From Asterias amurensis (lineage: Eukaryota > Echinodermata > Asteroidea > Forcipulatida > Asteriidae): a stretch of 64,000 bases of DNA. The stretch is from NCBI RefSeq assembly GCF_032118995.1, contig NC_092650.1:22950001-23014000 (forward strand), read 5' to 3'. The notes beneath the pieces are model-generated. The model was not told where the DNA came from, did not search any database, and saw only the letters and a list, made by a program, of their open reading frames with translations. The position numbers and the translations under genes are program-made. Positions 56,710-64,000 of this stretch are shown here, one piece after another (position 1 is the stretch's first letter; every line of letters starts with the position of its first letter).

Positions 56710-56963
56710 CTTTGGTAACAAACCTGTGAAAACTTTGACTCAATTGGTATTTAAAGTTGCACTGAAAATAATAAAGTCTTTTTTTAGTGAGAAATTACCT
56801 AATCTTTCTATTAAAACAACTGCGTTGCTGTGTTACAGAGGGAGCCATTTCTCACAATTTTGTTATACAATCAGCAGCTCTCCATTGCTCATTACCAAGT
56901 AAAAAAATTTGTTTATGCTTACAATTATTTTGAGTAATTACCAGTAGCGTCCAGTGTCTTTAA
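56710..56963. mobile_element. Truncated palindromic MITE, AAGGCAGTGGACAC family
   Basis: The left end is missing. It begins within AACAAACCTGTGAAAACTTTG and ends TACCAGTAGCGTCCAGTGTCTTTAA. Confidence 0.75.
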
Positions 56964-57455
56964 AGCACTATCCTTTTATCAAAACATTCCTGGCATTTTG
57001 AGATATTATCAAGAAATCTATCTATTATCTATCTCATCTCATCTTCCAGAATACTGTCTGCTAGACAGATTTAACACCCTGGTGAATACAATTCATTTGG
57101 GGTAGAGGCTAGCCCAAACCCTGACATTTTACATGAGTCTTCGTTAAATATAGTGTGAAGTTTAATTGCATTACAAGTCATGGTTTTGACTATCTTGCAG
57201 AGAGTGCTGTTTTTGGCAAGGCCTAACTCAATAGTGTGTGTCTTAACATGTCTTTTACAGGGGAATCTTTAATGATTAGGGTTGTTAATGAGTTTTTCAA
57301 CAAATTGTTTAATGAATTTCCGTAGTATAATTTTCTTTTGGATGAGTTATTTATCCCAATCTCTGTTGTTCATTTTTACCAATTCAAAAAAGTAAGGGAA
57401 AATGTTTTCAGGAGAGTCGCGTAAATCCGTTATACATGCTGAACTAAATTGTCTC

Positions 57456-57613
57456 TGTTTTATACTAATTTCTCAAAACCTACAGCATCTCAGCTAGTAA
57501 GTTTTTAAGGGAATCTTTTTATTATCATTATCTTTAAAGCGTGTAGGTTTAATGTAAATATGTGTTTACATTTTTGTTTTGTGTCAAACAAAAAGTACCC
57601 AAACCCTTTTAAA
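57456..57613. mobile_element. Half-copy of the CTACAGCACCTCAG MITE
   Basis: CTCAAAACCTACAGCATCTC to AAAAGTACCCAAACCCTTTTAA; only the right half of the family is present. It is followed at 57628-57661 by a fragment of the GGGCCCAATTTCATAG family. Confidence 0.75.
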
Positions 57614-58204
57614 GCACTATTTTCTGATGCGGAAGCAGCTCTATGAAATTGGGCCCTGGAGTCTGTGCTAAACTTTACACCAATGAACTGATGATAACTA
57701 CTCCCCATGATCATGTCAAAGTGTTGGCAAACATCGGACGCTGAATCTTTTGTGAGCTTACAAAATGTTTAACACATGTTTTCAGGCTCAACAAGGATAC
57801 TGCTTGGTAAATTCAATGTCAGTCCATTGTTTTTTTGTAGGTGACCGGAACACCTTTTTCACATCATGCCCCATTAGGCCCGAAGTCAATTTTCTCTTGA
57901 TATGTTTCAGCAGGGAGTGGAATTACATCTCCCAGAAAAAGCACAACAATTAATCAGGATAGAGGGCATGAGTGCTGAAATTGTCTGTTGTCAAACTGAA
58001 ATTTGTGATTTTGACTTCGGAGGTGAAGTTCGATGAACTAAGTATAATCTGAATATATTTAGTGGCTACATAGAAAAACATGTTGTGTGTGTTCTGTTTA
58101 ATTCTGTCATGCAGGTTATGAGAAACATACTGAAGTAGTTAGTTGTCGGCCTGCATGCATAGTTTTTGAACAAGGACAAGGGCACCAAGGCATTTTCAGC
58201 TTGG

Positions 58205-58590
58205 TTAAAGCCATTGGACACTTTCGGTAAACAGTATTGTCCAAGGCCCACACTTCGTGTATCACAACTTCTATATCAAATAACAAACCTGTGAGAATTT
58301 AAGCTCAATCGGTCATCGGAGTCGGGAGAAAATAACAGGAAAACCCACCCTTTTATCTGCGCGTTTCGCTGTGTCATAACATGTGTTTAAAATAAATCCC
58401 TAATTCTCGCTATCGAGAATTGATCAACATCAGTTGTTTTACTGTTTTCTCAAAAGGTAAAGCATTTCATGGAATAATATTTTAAGAGAAGTCTTTCACC
58501 ACTACCTTCTGTAAACCCTGTAAGTTATTTTTAATCTAATTCTGTGAATTTTTTTTGTTCTGTACCGAAAGTGTCCAATGACTTTAAGCT
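58205..58590. mobile_element. Palindromic MITE nested in a dispersed repeat
   Basis: TTAAAGCCATTGGACACTTTCGG to CGAAAGTGTCCAATGACTTTAA, a subfamily with different interior (CATCGGAGTCGGGAGAAAAT). Flanking pieces at 58165-58204 and 58591-58687 are two halves of one GGGCACCAAGG dispersed repeat. Confidence 0.88.
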
Positions 58591-59937
58591 TAAGGGAACC
58601 TTATGAGGACATTTAAAGGGCACCAAGGTAATCTTAGGGGCATGGGGGCAATCACCTGTGTTGCCTCTGTGAAATATCAGGTCTGAGTTATTGAAAATAG
58701 ACAAGTAGGAAATACATTCATAAAAAATGGTAGGGATGGTGACTTTGAGGGGGTCAGATGTACATATTATGTACAATGTATTGGGGGGGGTGAGTGGTTG
58801 GATTTGTTTAACTTTCCTTGAGACCTTAAAGTTCAATGGTGGTGAGACCTCCAATGGCTTTCCCCATTCAATCCATCCTCTGTTACTAAATCAAGACAAC
58901 ATTCATGTCCGAAGCATTGTCTTTTTTTTTAAATATATATAATATAAGCTACATTAGATTGACTTTTACACACTTCATACATCTTCAATTTATTCTCCCT
59001 TAAGTATATTGCATGATCTTGAGCACACAGTATGTAATCCTGTCCATGTCTAAGATAGGGGTCTACTCGTACAAGGAAGCATTCATCATTCTGTTGTTTT
59101 CTTGCATCTTCTGCAGTGTGATCGATCTATCCTGTGTATATATTTGTTGCTTGTCTCTTCTGCATATTGGCTTTAGGCTTAATTCATGCGATTTATTTGC
59201 AGTGTTCTTGTATTGCAAGAAGACTTGTCTGTTCTTTTAGATTTGTAGAGGCATCCTCTGCGATGCTCAAAATTTCAATATATTTTATGAATTAACAGTA
59301 ACACATTAGTCCAATCTATAATTTGGGTGATGAAAGATGGCTTTTGAGTTTACCTTAAATGTTTGAATCAGAGAAAGGATCTCATTCTCAGGCATCTGAA
59401 AGAGTGAAAGCACACAATCTCAGCAACAAGTGTGTCTTTTTCTTTTATAAATTATGATTTTCTTGCAACGTCAGTGACCATTTGATCGCAAATCAGGTTT
59501 GTTACAATTACCAACAGTATACCCAGCCTTTAAAAGCCCCAAAACTAAGTTGTGGGGTTTGTTACAGACACCTTTTTGTTCCAACCCCCAACCCCCCTTA
59601 ATGTATTTCCTAACCCTAACCCTAATAGTGTGTAAATCATCCTAACATGTACATCAAGGGGTGTCAGAATATTGTAACAAAGAGCTAGAATAGCTCTCTC
59701 TAAGAACAGCCACCATGGGCTTCACTTGTCCTCAGGTGGTCATGACAGTCAATCTTCATTATTGCAAGTTGGGACTTGTCCTGTTGCAAATTTGCTTCAT
59801 TTATTGTTTGTGCCAGCACATCTCTATTGCGTTATTTTTTTCTTCTTCCTATCCAATTTATGATGAGAGAAAACTCAATCTAGCCACAGGGCCTACGGCT
59901 CACATACATGTACAGGACTTTGTTAATGGTATTATGG

Positions 59938-60093
59938 GTGCGTTCGTTTAGCTTCCCTAGGTAGACCCCGGTGTGTGGCGGTTTTTTTTTCCCCAGGACA
60001 ACCGTGGGTAATTATCTGCACATGTTTGTCCTGGACAAAAAAAAACGCCACACACCGGGGTCGACCCGGAGAAGCTAAACGAACGCACCCACT
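59938..60093. mobile_element. Palindromic MITE, GGGTGCGTTCGTTTAGCTTC family
   Basis: GGGTGCGTTCGTTTAGCTTCC to AAGCTAAACGAACGCACCC, with inner arms GGTGTGTGGCGTTTTTT-like and CGCCACACACCGGGGTC, a near-perfect hairpin. Confidence 0.9.
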
Positions 60094-60189
60094 ATGCAGT
60101 GATGTGCATCCATGTTGAGTGTTTTGGGTGTCTCCCATGATCACTCTACATTATATGTTATCGTTCATTTGTTACGTAAAGTGTCTCTT

Positions 60190-60610
60190 AAAGGATTTGG
60201 ATACTTTTTCAAAATGTCCACGATTTACATTAAACTTACAGGGTTTGAAGAGAATGATAGTGGAAAGCTTCCCTTCAAATATTACTAACTAAGGTTGTGT
60301 AGTTTTTGAGAAATGAGTAAAACAGGTCACAAAATCATTTTTGTCTCATGAGACCAAAATGAATTTAGCATGTAAAATCCCCTTAACCAGTTATGATATT
60401 ATACCAAAACCATAGCATAACTGGTTAATACGTTTTTACATGCTAAAACTGAGACGAAAATTATTACTTTTACTCATTTCTCAAAAACTACAGCACCTCA
60501 GTAAATAAAATTTCAAGGGAAGCTTTCTACTATCATAATCTTCAAACTGTGTAAGTTTAATGTTGATCTGTGGACATTGTGTTTTTTGTCAGGAAAAAGT
60601 ACTATACCCT
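60190..60610. mobile_element. Compound palindromic MITE, reverse-complement copy of 31995-32395
   Basis: Carries the same nested arrangement: outer CTACAGCACCTCAG arms, TTTAGCATGTAAAA pair, and TAACCAGTTATG inner palindrome, all in opposite order and strand relative to the first copy. Loop sequence ATATTATACCAAAACCATAG is the exact inverse. Confidence 0.9.
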
Positions 60611-61170
60611 TTAACACTGACAATGCAACCCAGGCCTGATACTTCACGGAGGCAACGAAGGCGATTGTCCCCTGGTCATTGCCTTGGTGCCCTTGAAATG
60701 CTCCAGTAGAAATTTACAACTTCATCATAGGGTGCCCTTTACCAGGGAGAAAATGCCTTGGTGCCCTTGCCCTTTCAGAAACGAAGCATACAGCCCTGCA
60801 ACCCTTTCTAACTAGGTGTCAGTAATGTTAATAACCAATAGACCATATTTAATGCCTCCAGCTTTGTTGGGAATGTACTGGTGCCCTGTTGTATGCACTT
60901 GCCAGTATGGTTTTTCCCTTATTTCTCAGAATCCCGAAACATTACTCTATAAATAAAAAGTGGTTTTTCCATTAGGGTTCATACACCTGTGTACACAAGA
61001 ATCCCTTCTCTATTTGTTAACATACAACATGTTACAAAGGTCGAGTCTGTTTGGAACTTTTAACTAATTTATTTGTGTAAATAACATTAATAACATGCAT
61101 AATATTCTACCGACTTAGTCTGGTTTCCAGTTTTCACCTTGGAAAAATCTGGGGAAAAAAACATTGTGAT

Positions 61171-61523
61171 TAGAGGCAGCGAACACTATTGGTAATTACT
61201 AAAAAATAATTATTAGCATAAAACCTTACTTGGTGACGAGTAATTGGGAGAGGTTGATAGTATAAAACATTGTGAGAAACGGCTCCCTCTGAAGTAACGT
61301 AGTTTTCAAAGAAAGTATTTTTATAGAATTTGATTTTGAGACCTTGAAATTAGATTTTGGATCTGTGTTACAAGGGTGTTTTTTCTTTCATTATTATCTG
61401 GTAACTTTGTCGACCGATTGAGCTCAAATTTTCACAGGTTTGTTATTTTATGTACATGTTGAGATACACCAAGTGAGAAGACTTAGGTCTTTGACAATTA
61501 CCAATAGTGTCCAGTGTCTTTAA
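61171..61523. mobile_element. Palindromic MITE, AAGGCAGTGGACAC family
   Basis: TAGAGGCAGCGAACACTATTGG to CAATAGTGTCCAGTGTCTTTAA. The central GAGGTCTC hairpin has lost about 30 bp. Confidence 0.85.
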
Positions 61524-61690
61524 AGGCAGTGGGCACCAGCGATTTCTCCTTGGTAAAGTGCAAATTGTAAATTTCTACTGTCAGAGCATTTCAAGGGGAT
61601 CAAGGCAATGATCAGGGGGCATGGAGGCAACCGTCTTCGTTGCTTCGCTGTGAAGTATCTGGCCTGCTTCGCTGTGAAGTATAAAGCTGA

Positions 61691-62083
61691 CAGACCAGTG
61701 AAACAACAAGCCAAATTGTCCCACTTGACCCACTGACTAGTCATGTCAAGATTAAACCTTGGAGGAAGAAAATCCTGTTAAATTCTGAACAGATTTATTT
61801 GCATTATTTATCTCTTTCTGGTAATGGAGCCAAAAGATCCTCAAATGTGACAACCACGTTGTCCTTGAGATGCATGCAAAGTAATAGTCCAAATGATCAC
61901 AATGTAATTCAGATCATTAAAGAACCGTGCTTACTGATCCAAAATAATACATCTTGTTTTGATGTAACCCTCACTCCTCCTAAATGGATCTCTAAGTACA
62001 AGAAGCCTTCAGGGGGTCCAGAGAGCCCTCCTCAAGTAGTCAGCCTGTCTGGCTCGGCCGCGATAACGGTCAGCGACAAATGA
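61691..62083 (+). other. Unassigned 131-codon open segment
   Basis: An open frame runs from just after TGA at 61688 to TGA at 62083. Possible start codons are internal (the first ATG in frame is inside RCMQSN). The translation looks protein-like rather than repeat-derived (HVKIKPWRKKILLNSEQIY, PPKWISKYKKPSGG, C-terminal SGSAAITVSDK), so it could be the terminal exon of an unknown gene. A possible acceptor is GCTGACAG at 61686-61693. It follows a degraded dispersed repeat and is followed by a 35-bp tandem duplication. I do not recognise the family and cannot exclude chance. Confidence 0.25.
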
Positions 62084-62108
62084 CGATACGCAAACCCTCC
62101 CAAGCGGT

Positions 62109-62179
62109 CAATGAGGGCAACCTGAGTCCCCCCTTCCTCTGGCCAATGAGGGCAACCTGAGTCCCCCCTTCCTCTGGCC
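62109..62179. repeat. 35-bp perfect tandem duplication
   Basis: Two copies of a unit beginning CAATGAGGGCAACCTGAGTC and ending CCTTCCTCTGGC, directly after the unassigned open segment. No difference between copies, so recent. Confidence 0.9.
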
Positions 62180-62401
62180 TATTTTGGATAAAAGCCTTTA
62201 TCGTTTTTAATCGTGTGTGTGGTTTTTACAAATAACAGTAGCCAGAGGTTGTTCATTTTGGTTGTGTCGGATTAGGGATCCTGTAGACGGATTTCAATTT
62301 TATAACGTGACTCTGATTTTAGCTCAGACAGTCTTAATGCAGGATTGGGATTTAAAGCTTGACTTGCAGTCAAATTGTTTGTTTGTACCTTTAAAGGCAC
62401 T

Positions 62402-62566
62402 GGGGTGGATTTCACAAAGAGTTAAGACTTAGTCTTATCTCTAGTTAGGACCAGTTACTCGTCCTAACTTAGGACAATCCATGCAATTTGTATATCTCCT
62501 AGGACTAGTCCTAACCTAAGTTAGGACTAGTGACTAGTCCTAACTCTTTGTGAAATCGACCCTTGG
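62402..62566. mobile_element. Palindromic element, TTCACAAAGAGTTAGGAC family
   Basis: GGGTGGATTTCACAAAGAGTT at the left, AACTCTTTGTGAAATCGACCC at the right; followed at 62572-62830 by a decayed GGACAC-type MITE. Confidence 0.88.
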
Positions 62567-63211
62567 ACACCTTTGGTTATTGTCAAAGGCCAGTATTCTC
62601 ACTTATTGTAGTGTATCCCTACATTTATATTTTAAAGCATAAAATAACAAATCTGTGAAAGTTCTGACTCATTTGGTCAACGAAGTTGCAAGAGAATAAT
62701 GAAAGAAGAAAACCCTTGTTGCACAAACTATTTGAGTGAGAAATAACCTCTTTCTCAAAAGCTATGTTACTTCGTTTCCAAGTATTTTCGCTAACAATTA
62801 TTTTGAGTAATTAGTGTCCATGTGCCCTTAAGCATTCAGTGCTTGTCTGTGGTATATACACGTATGCATACATGCTGGCTGCAGTATATTTATCATGTTT
62901 ATGTAGTATGGACTTGTACACCATAATGTAATTTTGTTATTTTTGTTCATGTTTGGAGGATCATAAAAAAAATGTAAATGCCAAATGGGAGCACACTCGG
63001 TGGAAAATATGTTAATTGAATTGTATTCAGCTGTGTAGTATCATAGGATGAAGTGCATTGATCAAGTCACTGTACTTTCTTGCAATAATCATTCCACGCT
63101 TGCATTCTCATACCGCGCTTAATTGTGCTCAAACACATTAGACAGTATTTTCTGCTTGATTTTATGTACTCTTTAGAATTGAAGAGAGAGTTCCTCAATA
63201 TGTTTTGAACC

Positions 63212-63735
63212 AGGGCCCCCAGTTTCATAAGCATAGAAATGTGCCAAGTACAGAACAGTCTTGCTTTTAAAAGAACGTTACAGAATTGGTAAGAAACAAA
63301 AATCGTGAAGATCACAGATTTACATAAAACTTACACGGTCTAATGATGATGATAGTAGAAAACATCCCTTAAAATGTTTCTGTCTGAAATGTCATATTTG
63401 ATGAGAAATATATAATCTAACTTCCTGTTTGGAGTTTATATTCATTTTTATTTCTCTCTTGACCCAGTTGGCCTATTGATTTCAAACTTCTACAGGTTTT
63501 TCAGTTTATGTGTGGTGAATAACATTAAGTTGTTAAACTGCCAGCAACTGTTTTTGTTAGCAAAAAAAACCGATTCTATAATGTTCCTTTAACAAAAACT
63601 GGTTATTAGCCGAAATTCCATAATGTTAACATTGTTGCAACTGGTGCCCCTCTCATTTCTTGCTAGCAAAGAAAATTGCTTAGCAGTAATTTGTGCTTAA
63701 ATTGCTAAGCAGTAGTTTGTGCTTAAATTGGGCCC
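63212..63735. mobile_element. Decayed GGGCCC-type MITE with another MITE inserted inside
   Basis: Outer pieces: GGGCCCCCAGTTTCATAAGC at 63213 and TGCTTAAATTGGGCCC near 63735. Inner element 63267-63592 is a full AAGAACGTTACAGAATTGG MITE (relative of 7984-8364) with TTAA at both borders. Confidence 0.8.
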
Positions 63736-64000
63736 TTGGCTGATGATGAACTTTGCAAAGGATATAAAAGACTGCCTGGTCGATAATGTGCATAAATCCT
63801 TCATATACCATGAACGTAGGCGGAATACGTGAACTTATGCCTCCATCACCAACTGAGACACACGTACATTGTACGGGCGTGTACGTTCTTATTCTTATTC
63901 TTTATTTGGCCATTAAAGAATTACAAATACAAGCAGACAGTATGTGATATAGAGAATATGAGTACATGAACAAATGTAAATACATAGCAAGAACAACAAT

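Noticed and set aside
59605-59626. Interstitial telomere repeat (CCTAACCCTAACCCTAA)
   Set aside because: Only about two and a half units; too short to indicate telomere-derived sequence.
59715-59951. 78-codon ORF with a GCCACCATGG start context
   Set aside because: No homology recognised, hydrophobic low-complexity content, and it runs into a MITE; likely chance.

Overview
The window is eukaryotic genomic DNA: small exons with clean splice sites, long introns, AT-rich intergenic DNA and very dense short palindromic repeats. Gene content, intron size and the repeat families suggest an echinoderm, most likely a sea star; the organism is inferred, not proven.

Five protein genes are recognisable by translating exons across splice sites. 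From left to right: (1) the 5' part of an ELMO (engulfment and cell motility) gene on the minus strand, five coding exons between 9612 and 3912, continuing off the left edge; (2) CIAO2B (FAM96B/MIP18), complete on the minus strand, 19317-14244, five exons; (3) TTC5, complete on the plus strand, 19500-29355, ten exons; (4) OXA1L, complete on the minus strand, 42723-34124, nine exons; (5) the first coding exon of SLC7A6OS (Iwr1 family), plus strand, 43184-43423. CIAO2B/TTC5 and OXA1L/SLC7A6OS are head-to-head pairs with 182 and 460 bp between start codons, so both gaps should be bidirectional promoters. The genes do not form one pathway. They cover Rac signalling (ELMO), cytosolic Fe-S delivery (CIAO2B), tubulin mRNA autoregulation and p300 co-activation (TTC5), mitochondrial membrane insertion (OXA1L) and RNA polymerase II import (SLC7A6OS). 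Human ELMO3, CIAO2B and SLC7A6OS lie on 16q22, and TTC5 and OXA1L on 14q11, so the cluster looks like an ancestral linkage later split in vertebrates.

From about 43.4 kb to the right edge I recognise no further exon. That 20 kb is repeats, some single-copy islands and one unassigned open segment (61691-62083). Repeats include several TTAA-flanked palindromic MITE families, a hAT-like MITE with 8-bp target duplications, tRNA-derived SINEs, large fold-back elements, a 1.1-kb tandem duplication and a minisatellite.

The most unusual feature is at 6101-6642. A 44-bp minisatellite in ELMO intron 3 is built from the end of exon 3 plus its 5' splice site, giving twelve copies of a GTAAGT donor in a row. 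Other oddities are an AT-AC (U12-type) intron in CIAO2B, a GC-AG intron in OXA1L, and a fold-back element in the last TTC5 intron carrying a hammerhead-ribozyme-like core.
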